From: an uncultured Acidimicrobiales bacterium
GTDB lineage: Bacteria > Actinomycetota > Acidimicrobiia > Acidimicrobiales > Aldehydirespiratoraceae
NCBI GenBank assembly: GCA_951812975.1
Contig: CATOTC010000001.1
Location: forward strand, 682,001 to 746,000
DNA: 64,000 bases
Reading direction: 5' to 3'
The notes under the pieces are model-generated. The model was not told the origin of the DNA and did no database searches. It was given only the letters and a program-made list of their open reading frames with translations. The position numbers were made by a program, and so were the translations under genes. Position 1 is the stretch's first letter. Each line of letters begins with the position of its first letter. Shown here one piece after another: positions 33,276 through 42,582 of the stretch.

Positions 33276-36083
33276 ATGGCACCCGCGAGGCGAAGGTTGA
33301 ATCTCTGGAGGACTTCGTCGTTGCTGTTCATGGCGTTGCTGCTGGTCGCCTCCGGTTGTTCAGACGAACCGGAATTCGCCGGCCGAGGCGGCGGCGACGT
33401 CCGTATCGGGCAGTTGGACAATGGACTCACCTACTACCTGGACTCCAACTGGACACCCCACGACTCGCTGACGCTGATCCTGGCAGTCAAAGCAGGGTCG
33501 CTCCACGAATCAGAACCCAACAGCGGTGTGGCCCACTTCGTTGAACACATGATGTTCAACGGAACGGAGAAATACCCCGGCAACACGGTCTACGACGAGA
33601 TGCGGGAGTTCGGGTTGGAAATGGGTCCTGAGGTGAACGCGTTCACCTCCTTCGACGAGACGGTCTACTTCCTGATCGGACTCAGCGATGACGCTGATTC
33701 CGTAGAGGCCGGGTTCGAGGTCCTGTCGCAGTGGGCGCACGCCGCGACGATCGCACCCGATGCCGTCGAGCTTGAACGGGGTGTCGTCCGCGACGAGTAC
33801 CGGCTTCGCAACGAGACCAGCCAAGGCGTGGCGTTCGACACCTTCCTTCGGCTCGTGACTGCGGGGACGCCCTACGAGCAGCATCCCCCGATCGGCGACT
33901 CCGCCGGCATCGAGGCGGCGACCACAGCCGACCTGCGCGAGTTCTACGACACCTGGTACGTGCCCTCGAACATGGCTGTGATTGCGGTGGGCGACCTCAG
34001 CGTCGACGAACTTGAGGAGTTGACCGAGAAGTACTTCGGCTCGATCCCGGCTAAAGCCCCACCAGCAGTTCCCGATACAGAATCCCCGCTAAGTCCCGAA
34101 CCCAGAATCGAAGTCACCGCAACGCCCGGACAGGGAAGTCCCGAGTTGTCGTTCTACATGCAGATCCCAGTCTGGAATCCTGAGACCACCCAAGGCGAAC
34201 GGGACGAGATACTCGAAGCCCTGCTCGCCAACAGCGTCGACATCCGCCTGCGCGCTGCCTACGACCAGGGCCTGCTGTCCCAGACCGATCCGCCCGCCTG
34301 GCTGACTTTCAACCCTGCTGCAGGTCTGAGGCACTACGGAACCGTGATCCGTGCAGACGACTTGACCCGAGCATTCAGCGATGTCTGGACTGTTCTGCTG
34401 AGCTTGGCGACTCAAGGGTTCGACGAAAGCGACCTGACTCAGGCGAAGGGACAGATCATCTCCGACCTGCAACTGGTGGCAGACAACGTGGAGGTCACTC
34501 AGAATCCCGCTTACGCCTTCCTCTATGCCAACCACTTCCTGCGCGGCACCAAGATCGAAACTTCGCCCCAACGGCTTGACCGTGTATCGGCCCTGCTCGA
34601 AACAGTCGAACCCGCCGAGATCACGAGCCGTCTACAATCGATCCTTACCCAGAGCGGTCCCATAGTCTCAGTTGTCACCTCGGACCTGACGCAGGCACCC
34701 AGCGCAGCGGAGATCCAAGCGGTCATCAACTCGGCGCGGCCGACTGAACTGGCTCCAGCCGAGGCTCCAGTCGATCGACTGATGACCCCACCCGATCCCG
34801 TTGATCCGGTCACAGAGGGTCCGATCACTGATCTAGGACTCCGGGCCGACCCGTACGAATGGTCGTTCGCGAATGGCACACGAGTTAATTTCACCAAATC
34901 CCATGTAGACGGATTCTTTGAAATCAAGGCCGTCTCGTTGGGTGGGTGGTCGGCCCTGGAACCCGGTGATCGACCGCTGGCCGAAGTCCTCGCTCCCAAC
35001 GCGGTGGCACAGAGCGGATTGGCTGATCTGGCACCGGCACAGATAGCCCGGCACGTGAGGACGACTCATGTGTCGATCACGCCGTTCATCGCGGAGACCA
35101 CGGAGGGATTCACCGGTGGGGCTCCGAGCGACGAGGCTGGAACGCTCTTTGCTCTGTTGCATCTGCTGATCAGCGAAGCTCGCATCGACGAGCAGGCATT
35201 GAACAGCGTCGTCGCAACCGCCCAGCAACAGGTCTCCCGGCCCGAGACCGACCCCGTGTCACAGACGAGGGTTGCCTACAACGAGGCCCGCTACGGAGAA
35301 CAAATCGACTGGTTCGGTCCGGTCGCGTCCCAGGAGGTGCTCGGTGAGGTGACTGCCGAATCGCTCCTCGACATCTTCCGGGATCGTCTCGGCAACACCG
35401 ACGGTCTGCTCGTGGCGGTCTCGGGCGATCTCGAACGCTACACCGTCGAAGACCTGGCCCGCCGTTACATCGGCACGTTGCCGACAGGCGAACCAGACAC
35501 GTTCACCAACAGGAGGCCGGCGCATCCCCGAGGCGTCGTGCGCAAGGAAGTCGTTCTCGCCGACGACACGAAGGCCACCGGTATCACGTTCTTCCACGAG
35601 GCGATCAGACCGATTGATCCTCAAGCCGAGACGACACTCGAGGTTCTCGAGGCGGTACTCAACGCCCGTTTGTTGAACGACATCCGCGAAGACATCGGTC
35701 AGAGCTACAGCGTGTCGGCTTCGCTGAATCCGCAGTTCACGCCCGAGTCAGCCGTGACCTCGGAGATCGAGGCCAGCGGCGCTCCCGAATCGATCGACGA
35801 GATCCGCGACGAGATAACCCGGATCCTCGCTGATCTGGCAACGAACGGGCCCGACGAGAACGAACTGCGCAACGCGGTCAGCGTCGTCGAACTCAACCAC
35901 AGCCAGCAGATAGAGGACCTCGAAGCGATGGCCCGCCGGATACACACCCCCGACGACGACATCGTCACACAACGCCGTCGCACCGACGAACTCTCAAAGC
36001 TCAATGCTGACGACGTGCAGGCGCTGGCCGACGATCTGTACGGCACCGGCCGACACATCGAGGTCGCACGAGTACTCTCCTGA
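33276..36083 (+). CDS. M16-family zinc metallopeptidase, lipoprotein
   Basis: A 935-residue pitrilysin/insulinase-type peptidase predicted to be anchored outside the membrane. The signal ends in LLVASGC, giving a lipidated Cys at residue 28. The inverted zinc motif HxxEH is HFVEH (His87, Glu90, His91), and the third ligand Glu167 lies 76 residues farther in VELERGVV, exactly the family spacing. A second, inactive M16 half follows (from about residue 530), with a C-terminal domain containing LNARLLNDIREDIGQSYSVSAS. I chose the ATG; a GTG three codons upstream is the alternative, but AGGA is too close to it. Substrate probably small peptides. Confidence 0.9.
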   Translation: MAPARRRLNLWRTSSLLFMALLLVASGCSDEPEFAGRGGGDVRIGQLDNGLTYYLDSNWTPHDSLTLILAVKAGSLHESEPNSGVAHFVEHMMFNGTEKYPGNTVYDEMREFGLEMGPEVNAFTSFDETVYFLIGLSDDADSVEAGFEVLSQWAHAATIAPDAVELERGVVRDEYRLRNETSQGVAFDTFLRLVTAGTPYEQHPPIGDSAGIEAATTADLREFYDTWYVPSNMAVIAVGDLSVDELEELTEKYFGSIPAKAPPAVPDTESPLSPEPRIEVTATPGQGSPELSFYMQIPVWNPETTQGERDEILEALLANSVDIRLRAAYDQGLLSQTDPPAWLTFNPAAGLRHYGTVIRADDLTRAFSDVWTVLLSLATQGFDESDLTQAKGQIISDLQLVADNVEVTQNPAYAFLYANHFLRGTKIETSPQRLDRVSALLETVEPAEITSRLQSILTQSGPIVSVVTSDLTQAPSAAEIQAVINSARPTELAPAEAPVDRLMTPPDPVDPVTEGPITDLGLRADPYEWSFANGTRVNFTKSHVDGFFEIKAVSLGGWSALEPGDRPLAEVLAPNAVAQSGLADLAPAQIARHVRTTHVSITPFIAETTEGFTGGAPSDEAGTLFALLHLLISEARIDEQALNSVVATAQQQVSRPETDPVSQTRVAYNEARYGEQIDWFGPVASQEVLGEVTAESLLDIFRDRLGNTDGLLVAVSGDLERYTVEDLARRYIGTLPTGEPDTFTNRRPAHPRGVVRKEVVLADDTKATGITFFHEAIRPIDPQAETTLEVLEAVLNARLLNDIREDIGQSYSVSASLNPQFTPESAVTSEIEASGAPESIDEIRDEITRILADLATNGPDENELRNAVSVVELNHSQQIEDLEAMARRIHTPDDDIVTQRRRTDELSKLNADDVQALADDLYGTGRHIEVARVLS

Positions 36084-36099
36084 GCACGCACCAAGACGG

Positions 36100-37026
36100 C
36101 TACAGGCGCAGAGCCGCGTGGAGCAGGGAGAAGAAGTGGTCGCTGGGGTAGTGGGTGACGATTTTGACGTTGGGCTCACCATCGCCGAAGCCGAGTTGGT
36201 CGACCTCCATCACGCCGCGTTGGGGGCCGTCACCGACCATCACGTCCACATGCAGACGACTGGTGGTCGCCACGCTCGGGTCTATGGCATGGGCCATGGC
36301 TATCGGGTCGGGCAGGTCGTCTCCCGCCAACCCGTTCTCCATAGCGAACCTCCGCACCACCTGCGCGATGTCGACCGCGAACTTCGACAGTGGAGTGCCG
36401 ATGGCCTTCATCGCCTCGTGGCGGTCGGCGTCGACCACAGCCGACGCGATCGAGATGTCCCAACCCACGAACTCGACGGGGAATCCCGCCCGGGTCACTA
36501 TCGCAGCTGCCTCGGGATCGGCCCAGAAGTTGTACTCCGCCATGGCCGACACGTTGCCGGGGCCATTGACTCCGGTACCTCCCATCACCACCACACGGCT
36601 GACCGCGGACGCTATTTCAGGCGCTAGCAGGACCGCGATAGCGACGTTGGTCAACGGGCCCAAAGCCACCAGCGTGATCTCGCCTGGTGCACTCAGAATC
36701 GTCTCCACGATGACTTGCGCGCCACGCCCTTCAGCAGGCACTCGACCCGACAGCGGATAGCCGGCGTCGCCCATCCCGTCTTTGCCATGGACGTACTCCG
36801 CTGTCTGCAGCACGCGCATCAGCGGCGATGCGGCACCCGCATAGACCGGAACGTCGGCACCGCACAGTTCCACGGTGTACAGCGCATTCTGCACCGCTTG
36901 ATCGAGTCCCACATTGCCTGACACCACAGTGATCGCTTCGACATCGACCTCCGCGTGCCGCAGGGCCATCACCAAAGCAACGGCATCATCGCTTGCGGTG
37001 TCGGTGTCAATCAGGAATCGACGCAT
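36100..37026 (-). CDS. Inosine/uridine-preferring nucleoside hydrolase
   Basis: A 308-residue N-ribohydrolase that splits nucleosides to base and ribose for salvage. The calcium-binding motif DTDTASDDAVAL is at the N-terminus (residues 7-18). VTVVSGN-type sequence (AITVVSGNVGLDQA), VALGPLTNVAIAVLLAP, VVVMGGT and the C-terminal HAIDPSVA loop are all typical of the family. The ATG lies 6 bases after a TAGGAT box. It is convergent with the M16 peptidase gene. Confidence 0.92.
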   Translation of the reverse strand: MRRFLIDTDTASDDAVALVMALRHAEVDVEAITVVSGNVGLDQAVQNALYTVELCGADVPVYAGAASPLMRVLQTAEYVHGKDGMGDAGYPLSGRVPAEGRGAQVIVETILSAPGEITLVALGPLTNVAIAVLLAPEIASAVSRVVVMGGTGVNGPGNVSAMAEYNFWADPEAAAIVTRAGFPVEFVGWDISIASAVVDADRHEAMKAIGTPLSKFAVDIAQVVRRFAMENGLAGDDLPDPIAMAHAIDPSVATTSRLHVDVMVGDGPQRGVMEVDQLGFGDGEPNVKIVTHYPSDHFFSLLHAALRL

Positions 37027-37032
37027 CCGCTG

Positions 37033-37038
37033 ATCCTA
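37033..37038 (-). promoter_or_regulatory. -10 box TAGGAT for the nucleoside hydrolase gene
   Basis: TAGGAT on the minus strand ends 6 bases before the ATG, a textbook leaderless layout. Confidence 0.48.
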
Positions 37039-37062
37039 GACCTGGCAAGCCGACGAGATGCA

Positions 37063-37092
37063 TTGTCGCGCCCCCCGCTTTGGCACTAGGTT
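37063..37092 (+). promoter_or_regulatory. Promoter of the DUF6159 gene
   Basis: TTGTCG (37063-37068) and TAGGTT (37087-37092) are 18 bases apart; TAGGTT ends 6 bases before the ATG, so the transcript is predicted to be leaderless. Confidence 0.48.
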
Positions 37093-37098
37093 GGGGCC

Positions 37099-38091
37099 AT
37101 GGCAGGCACCGTCAAGAGGTCGAACACGCTGGCTAAGGCCTCTTACGAGGTGTTGAGACGGGACAAGGCTCTGCTGGCGCTGCCGTTCATCGGTCTTCTC
37201 GGTTCGATCGTGATCACCGTGGGGCTCTGGATCCCCATCTGGCTGATGACCAACGGCATCGAGAGCGCCACCGCAGCCGATGGCGCCGAGTGGGGCCGTC
37301 AACCGGTTGTGTGGATCAGCGCGATCGTTACGTGCCTGCTGGTGAGCCTGGTCTCTGTGTTCTTCAGCGTCGCTCTTGCCTACGGTGCCTGGCAGCGGTT
37401 CCAAGGCAACAAACCCACCCTCTCCGACTGCGTCTCAGCAGCCGTCGACCGACTCGACGTAATCGTTCCCTGGTCGCTGCTCACCGGCACCATCGGACTG
37501 CTGCCCTCGATCGTCAGGAACCTCAGGGACTTCCTCAAGGATCTGCCCTTCTTCATCGGTCCCATCATCACCGTGTTGAGCTACGTGTTCGCCATCGTCT
37601 GGGAAGTGGTCAGCTTCCTCGTGCCTCCCATCCTGGTAATCGAGCGACCTCGTCCGCTGGCTTCTTTTCGGCGCTCGAGCCAACTGTTCCGCGAGACCTG
37701 GGGGAAACAACTCGTCAACCAGGTGAGTTTCGGACTGATCTGGCTGGCAGGCGTGGTGGCTGGACTGGCGGTCGTGGGGTTCTTCGCCGCTCTCGCCTCC
37801 GCTGTGGGTCTGCCTGGAGTCGTCTATGTCTTCGGCGCGCTCGCTATCGTCTGGGTGGCGATCGTCTCGGTTGCGATCGGTGCTCTCACCGGCGTCTTCA
37901 AGATGGCCCTATACCTGTTCGCCACCACCGGGGAAGTGCCAGGAGATTTCCAAGACGCCGGTCTCGAGGAGGCGTTCGCGAACCGCAAAGAACTCAAGGC
38001 AGAGCGCAAAGCGAAGCGGGCAGCGAAGCGAGATGCTCGCAGGGCCACCGAACTGTCGCACGAACCGCCTGAGTTGCCAAGTCATACGTAG
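37099..38091 (+). CDS. DUF6159-family membrane protein
   Basis: A 330-residue protein with about six membrane helices, beginning with the family-like SYEVLRRDKALLALPFIGLLGS segment. Later helices are at about 70-95, 150-180, 205-235 and 245-275. Residues 290-330 form a basic cytoplasmic tail (KELKAERKAKRAAKRDARRA). DUF6159 proteins have no established function. It is divergent from the nucleoside hydrolase and precedes ileS on the same strand by 37 bases, with its own promoter. Confidence 0.78.
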   Translation: MAGTVKRSNTLAKASYEVLRRDKALLALPFIGLLGSIVITVGLWIPIWLMTNGIESATAADGAEWGRQPVVWISAIVTCLLVSLVSVFFSVALAYGAWQRFQGNKPTLSDCVSAAVDRLDVIVPWSLLTGTIGLLPSIVRNLRDFLKDLPFFIGPIITVLSYVFAIVWEVVSFLVPPILVIERPRPLASFRRSSQLFRETWGKQLVNQVSFGLIWLAGVVAGLAVVGFFAALASAVGLPGVVYVFGALAIVWVAIVSVAIGALTGVFKMALYLFATTGEVPGDFQDAGLEEAFANRKELKAERKAKRAAKRDARRATELSHEPPELPSHT

Positions 38092-38114
38092 CGGAGGTCA
38101 CAGCCGCTCGCCGG

Positions 38115-38120
38115 TAGCCT
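38115..38120 (+). promoter_or_regulatory. -10 box TAGCCT for ileS
   Basis: TAGCCT ends 8 bases before the ileS ATG. The predicted transcript has no room for a T-box leader, which many Gram-positive ileS genes carry. Confidence 0.42.
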
Positions 38121-38128
38121 GTGGCCCC

Positions 38129-41100
38129 ATGAGTGAAGCCGCGAACGCTCCCTATCCCCATGTCGGCAAAGCAGACCTGCCGGAAATCGAGCGGCGCATT
38201 CTCAGTTACTGGGCGGCCAACCGCACCTTCGAGGCCTCGGTCGAGCAGCGCCCGCTCGACACCGAATACGTGTTCTACGACGGCCCGCCGTTCGCCAACG
38301 GGCTCCCCCACCACGGGCACCTGCTGACCGGTTACGTCAAGGACGTGGTCCCCCGCTACTTCACGATGAAGGGCCGCCGGGTCGAGAGGCGTTTCGGTTG
38401 GGACTGCCACGGCCTTCCCGCCGAGATGGAAGCCGAGAAGGAGCTCCCGGTCGCCGGCCGAGCCTCGATCATCGAGTACGGCATCGAGAAGTTCAACGAG
38501 TACTGCCGCACTTCGGTTCTCAAATACACCAGAGAGTGGGAGAAGACCGTCACCCGGCAGGCCCGCTGGGTCGATTTCGGCAACGACTACAAGACCATGG
38601 ACCGCGACTACATGGAATCGGTCATGTGGGCCTTCAAACGGCTTTGGGACAAGGGGCTGATCTACCAGTCGAACCGGGTGCTGCCCTACAGCTGGGGTGC
38701 AGAGACGCCTCTGTCGAACCACGAGATCCGACTCGATGACGCCACCCGTCCCCGTCAGGACCCGGCGATCACCGTGGCGTTCGAACTCGACGACCCGACC
38801 GGACTCCCGGGGTCCGACGGGTCGGAATCGGACCGAAGAGTGTCGATGTTGGCTTGGACCACCACGCCGTGGACACTGCCCTCGAACCTCGCCCTCGCAG
38901 TGGGACCAGACCTCCAGTACGCGGTGATGCAAGACACCGACGGCAGCCGCTACGTGCTGAGCGAAGCTGCGGTGGCTTCCTACGAGCGCCAACTCAGCGA
39001 CGCCACCCATGTCGGCACCATCAGTGGATCCGAGCTCGTCGGCCGCACCTATGTGCCGCTCTTCGACTTCTTCGCCGACATGGCTGAGGTCGATCCAAAC
39101 AAACCGCATCACGGCACCAACCGGGCCTTCGTCATCCTCAAAGGCGACTTTATCGACACCTCCGAAGGCACCGGTGTGGTGCACATGGCACCCGGTTTCG
39201 GCGAGGACGACCAGCGGGTGGCTACCGAGGTGGGTATCGGTACCGTGGTGCCGGTCGACGATTCGGGCTGTTTCACCGAAGAGGTCACCGACTGGGCTGG
39301 GATCAACGTTCTCGAAGCCAACGCCGGGATCATCAAAGTACTGCGCGACTCGGGCCGGCTCGTGCGCCACGACAGCTACACCCACAACTACCCGCACTGC
39401 TGGCGCACCGACACGCCGATCATCTACAAGGCCATGCCGAGCTGGTACGTGAAGGTCACCGACATCCGCGAACGGCTGCTGGAAACCAACCAGGAGATCA
39501 ACTGGGTGCCGAGCCATATCCGTGACGGACGGTTCGGCATGTGGCTCGAAGGGGCGAGGGACTGGTCGATCTCACGCAACCGGTTCTGGGGTTCGCCGAT
39601 CCCAGTGTGGATCAGCGACAATCCCGAGTATCCGCGTACCGACGTGTACGGCAGCCTCGACGAACTCGAAGCTGATTTCGGGGTGCGCCCCGACAACCTT
39701 CACCGTCCCTTCATCGACGAGCTGGTGCGCCCCAACCCCGACGACCCCAGCGGCCGCTCGACGATGCGGCGGGTCCCCGAGGTGCTCGACTGCTGGTTCG
39801 AGTCCGGTTCCATGCCCTTCGCCCAGGTCCACTACCCCTTCGAGAACAAGGAGTGGTTCGACGAGCACTTTCCGGCGGACTTCATCGTCGAGTACATCAA
39901 CCAGTCACGCGGCTGGTTCTACACGCTGCATGTACTGGCCACAGCGTTGTTCGACCGTCCTGCGTTCCAGAATGTCATCTGTCACGGGATCCTGCTGGCC
40001 GACGACGGAGCCAAGCTCTCCAAGAAGCTTCGCAACTACACAGAGCCCGAAGACATCTTCTCTCAACAGGGGTCCGACGCGCTGCGCTGGTACTTCATGT
40101 CGTCCAACATCGTACGCGGCGGCGATGCCCGCATCTCCGACCAGGCAATCGACGATGTCGTACGCCAGGTGATCCTGCCGATCTGGAACGCCTATTCGTT
40201 CTTCACCCTGTACGCCAACGTCGAGAACTATCAGGCAACGTTCCGTACCGACAGCACAGAGTTGCTCGACCGCTACATACTCGCCAAGACGCGTGACCTC
40301 GTGGCCAGAACCGAAGCCCGGATGGACGCCTATGACCTGTCGGGCGCGGCGATGGAGATCCGCTCGTTCATCGACGCGCTCAACAACTGGTACATCCGCC
40401 GTTCCCGGGACCGTTTCTGGGGCGTTGACGGCAGTGGAGCGGACGTCGGCGGACTCGACACGCTGTACAGCGTTCTGACCACCCTTGTGCAGGTAGCAGC
40501 TCCTTTCTTGCCGATGATCAGCGAAGAGATCTGGCTGGGCCTAGCGGGCGACGACGAATCAATGGCACCGTCGGTGCATCTTTGCGACTGGCCGTCGCTC
40601 GACGATCTTCCTGCCGACGACGCGCTCGTGGCCGCGATGGACCGGCTTCGAGATGTCGCCTCCACAGCACTGCGGTTGCGCGAGAACGAGGGCCTGCGGG
40701 TGCGGCTGCCGCTGGCATCGCTCACCGTCGCCGGCCGTGATGCAACCACGCTCGAACCCTTCAGCGAACTGCTCGCCGATGAACTCAACGTTAAGTCCGT
40801 GCATGTCACCGACGAGATCGGGAACCTTGCCACGCTTATCCTGCGACCCGACGGGAAGGCCCTGGGACCCCGACTGGGTTCGGCGGTCCAAGCCGTGTTC
40901 GCGGCGGCCCGCAAGGGCGAATGGGAAACCCGGGGTGACGGCACCGTCACCGTCGCCGGTCAGGTACTGGGCTCCGACGAGTACGAACTCGTGCTCGAAT
41001 CCCCCGAGGGTGTGGTTGCGGCTGCTTTGCGCTCCAACGATGCGGTGGTCAGCATCGACGCCGACGTCACCGCAGAACTCGAAGCCGAGGGTCTCGCGCG

Positions 41101-41359
41101 TGACATGGTCCGCGAGATCCAGAACGCCCGCCGAGCCGAAGACCTGGTAGTCACCGACCGTATCGAGGTCTTCGTCACAGCCGGGGGCGTGACCGCCCTG
41201 GCTTCCCTCGAAGAACATCGCGGCTATGTGTCTGAGCAGGTTTTGGCCACCGACATCAGCACCACCGCTTCTCCAGACAGCCTGCGCGTCCACGAGACCA
41301 GGATCGACGGCGAGCCGTTCTGCTTCTCTATGCGCACGACCCCGACAGCGGCTACCTAG
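38129..41359 (+). CDS. ileS: Isoleucyl-tRNA synthetase (long, eukaryote-like type)
   Basis: A 1076-residue class I aminoacyl-tRNA synthetase that charges tRNA-Ile and edits valine. The HIGH signature is HHGH (residues 61-64, in GLPHHGHLL), the KMSKS loop is KLSKK (629-633, in DDGAKLSKKLRNY), and the editing domain contains WTTTPWTLPSN and GVVHMAPGFGEDD. The length and the anticodon domain with a long C-terminal part match the IleS2 type, which is often less sensitive to mupirocin. The frame is open about 100 codons upstream across the previous gene; the ATG after TAGCCT is the real start. The last 35 codons are partly duplicated 1.46 kb downstream. Confidence 0.95.
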   Translation: MSEAANAPYPHVGKADLPEIERRILSYWAANRTFEASVEQRPLDTEYVFYDGPPFANGLPHHGHLLTGYVKDVVPRYFTMKGRRVERRFGWDCHGLPAEMEAEKELPVAGRASIIEYGIEKFNEYCRTSVLKYTREWEKTVTRQARWVDFGNDYKTMDRDYMESVMWAFKRLWDKGLIYQSNRVLPYSWGAETPLSNHEIRLDDATRPRQDPAITVAFELDDPTGLPGSDGSESDRRVSMLAWTTTPWTLPSNLALAVGPDLQYAVMQDTDGSRYVLSEAAVASYERQLSDATHVGTISGSELVGRTYVPLFDFFADMAEVDPNKPHHGTNRAFVILKGDFIDTSEGTGVVHMAPGFGEDDQRVATEVGIGTVVPVDDSGCFTEEVTDWAGINVLEANAGIIKVLRDSGRLVRHDSYTHNYPHCWRTDTPIIYKAMPSWYVKVTDIRERLLETNQEINWVPSHIRDGRFGMWLEGARDWSISRNRFWGSPIPVWISDNPEYPRTDVYGSLDELEADFGVRPDNLHRPFIDELVRPNPDDPSGRSTMRRVPEVLDCWFESGSMPFAQVHYPFENKEWFDEHFPADFIVEYINQSRGWFYTLHVLATALFDRPAFQNVICHGILLADDGAKLSKKLRNYTEPEDIFSQQGSDALRWYFMSSNIVRGGDARISDQAIDDVVRQVILPIWNAYSFFTLYANVENYQATFRTDSTELLDRYILAKTRDLVARTEARMDAYDLSGAAMEIRSFIDALNNWYIRRSRDRFWGVDGSGADVGGLDTLYSVLTTLVQVAAPFLPMISEEIWLGLAGDDESMAPSVHLCDWPSLDDLPADDALVAAMDRLRDVASTALRLRENEGLRVRLPLASLTVAGRDATTLEPFSELLADELNVKSVHVTDEIGNLATLILRPDGKALGPRLGSAVQAVFAAARKGEWETRGDGTVTVAGQVLGSDEYELVLESPEGVVAAALRSNDAVVSIDADVTAELEAEGLARDMVREIQNARRAEDLVVTDRIEVFVTAGGVTALASLEEHRGYVSEQVLATDISTTASPDSLRVHETRIDGEPFCFSMRTTPTAAT
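41288..41327 (+). repeat. Left copy of a 40-bp perfect repeat (end of ileS)
   Basis: These 40 bases, encoding VHETRIDGEPFCF in ileS, recur exactly at 42748-42787 on the same strand. A gapless but diverged match extends at least 64 bases farther upstream in both copies. The pair brackets the Rieske oxygenase gene. Confidence 0.92.
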
Positions 41360-41381
41360 ACGACAGAACCTCTTTGTCCAC

Positions 41382-41387
41382 TACTGT
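41382..41387 (+). promoter_or_regulatory. -10 box TACTGT for the Rieske oxygenase gene
   Basis: TACTGT ends 7 bases before the GTG chosen as start (10 before the next ATG), so the gene has its own leaderless promoter within 30 bases of the ileS stop. Confidence 0.42.
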
Positions 41388-41394
41388 TGGGACG

Positions 41395-42561
41395 GTGATG
41401 TCCAGCGCAGCAACTGCGAGGCGGCGCATGGGCGTCGGTTTCCTGAAGCGGAGCACGAAGCGCTCGGCAACGACCGTCGCTGACGAATATCGCCTCGACG
41501 GCTACCCGCCTCCCTATCCCGACGGCTGGTACCGGCTCATGTGCTCGGATTCGCTACGGCGCGGACAAGCTCGCTACCTCGAGTGCCTTGGACGCGCACT
41601 GGTGTTGTGGCGCCGTGAAGACGCCGACGACGTGTTCGCGATGACGGCGTTCTGTCCTCACTTGGGCGCAAATCTCGCAGCGGGCCGCGTCTGCGCCGAC
41701 CGCATCGAATGCCCGTTTCATGGTTGGCAATTCACTGGCGACGGGCGAGCGGTCAGCGTGCCCTACAGCGCCCACGTGCCTTCAGGCGCAGCCGCCGAGA
41801 CCTTCCCTGTGGAAGAAGTACACGGCCACATCTTCATGTATCACCGCATCGGCGGCCCCAGCCGACGCGCTGACGAGGAGGTGCCGTTTGGCGTTCCCCG
41901 CGTCGCGGAGTTCGACGACGGACGTTTCGTTGATCGCGGCCACTACGACGCTGGCCGCACACGCACCCACATTATCGAAATGATCGAGAATGCAGCTGAC
42001 ACAGCGCACTTCGGGCACCTCCACCGAGGGCTGTGCGTCCCGTGGACGAAGGTGCCGGTGCCGGGTGTCGATCTCGAACATCGAGCAGACCTGCGTATCG
42101 ACGATGCCGTTGGGACGCACACAATCGCGCTAGACGTCGAGTCTGTTGTCAAGGTGCTCGACCGCCGTCTTGAGCGCACCCGAGCGCAGGCTCGAGCCAC
42201 GTTCACCGGACCTGGCAGCATCATCAACTTCCGTATCGCCGTTCCCGACGCGGGCGAGATAGAGATCGTCCAGACCCAGCTGCCGGTAGCGCCGTTCGAG
42301 CAGCAGGTCGACTTCCATTGGTACGCCGAACGCAAAATCCCGCGGCTCGTTGTGTGGTGGGTCGTCGGCAATTGGGTCTCGCAGTGGCGCCACGACGTCG
42401 GCATCTGGGAGTCCAAGGCATTCAGGAGTGCGCCGGTGCTATGCCGGGACGACGGACCGGTGATGCGCGTGCGACGCTGGTATGCACAGTTCTTCCCCGA
42501 AACAACGGCCTGTCAGAATCATCCCCAGACCGCTTCATTCGTCAAGTCTCCCGAGCAGTAA
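41395..42561 (+). CDS. Rieske [2Fe-2S] non-heme iron oxygenase (KshA/Neverland-like)
   Basis: A 388-residue oxygenase component. The Rieske cluster ligands are FCPHLG and, after 17 intervening residues, ECPFHGWQF. The mononuclear iron site is in ENAADTAHFGHLH, with two histidines, and an acidic residue is expected later. Overall it resembles the oxygenase subunits of 3-ketosteroid 9-alpha-hydroxylase and cholesterol 7-desaturase. It needs a reductase, which is not adjacent. GTG at the leaderless position is preferred; the ATG one codon on is nearly equivalent. It lies between ileS and a degraded copy of the ileS 3' end, which suggests that it was inserted there. Confidence 0.85.
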   Translation: MMSSAATARRRMGVGFLKRSTKRSATTVADEYRLDGYPPPYPDGWYRLMCSDSLRRGQARYLECLGRALVLWRREDADDVFAMTAFCPHLGANLAAGRVCADRIECPFHGWQFTGDGRAVSVPYSAHVPSGAAAETFPVEEVHGHIFMYHRIGGPSRRADEEVPFGVPRVAEFDDGRFVDRGHYDAGRTRTHIIEMIENAADTAHFGHLHRGLCVPWTKVPVPGVDLEHRADLRIDDAVGTHTIALDVESVVKVLDRRLERTRAQARATFTGPGSIINFRIAVPDAGEIEIVQTQLPVAPFEQQVDFHWYAERKIPRLVVWWVVGNWVSQWRHDVGIWESKAFRSAPVLCRDDGPVMRVRRWYAQFFPETTACQNHPQTASFVKSPEQ

Positions 42562-42582
42562 ACGCCGATTCTCACAACGACG

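Noticed and set aside
37826..38128. N-terminal extension of ileS by about 100 codons
   Set aside because: It overlaps the DUF6159 gene in a different frame, is Arg/Ser/Pro-rich, and lies upstream of the TAGCCT box and the conserved ileS N-terminus.
37994..39517. A 507-codon minus-strand frame across ileS
   Set aside because: Antisense shadow of ileS without any family motif.
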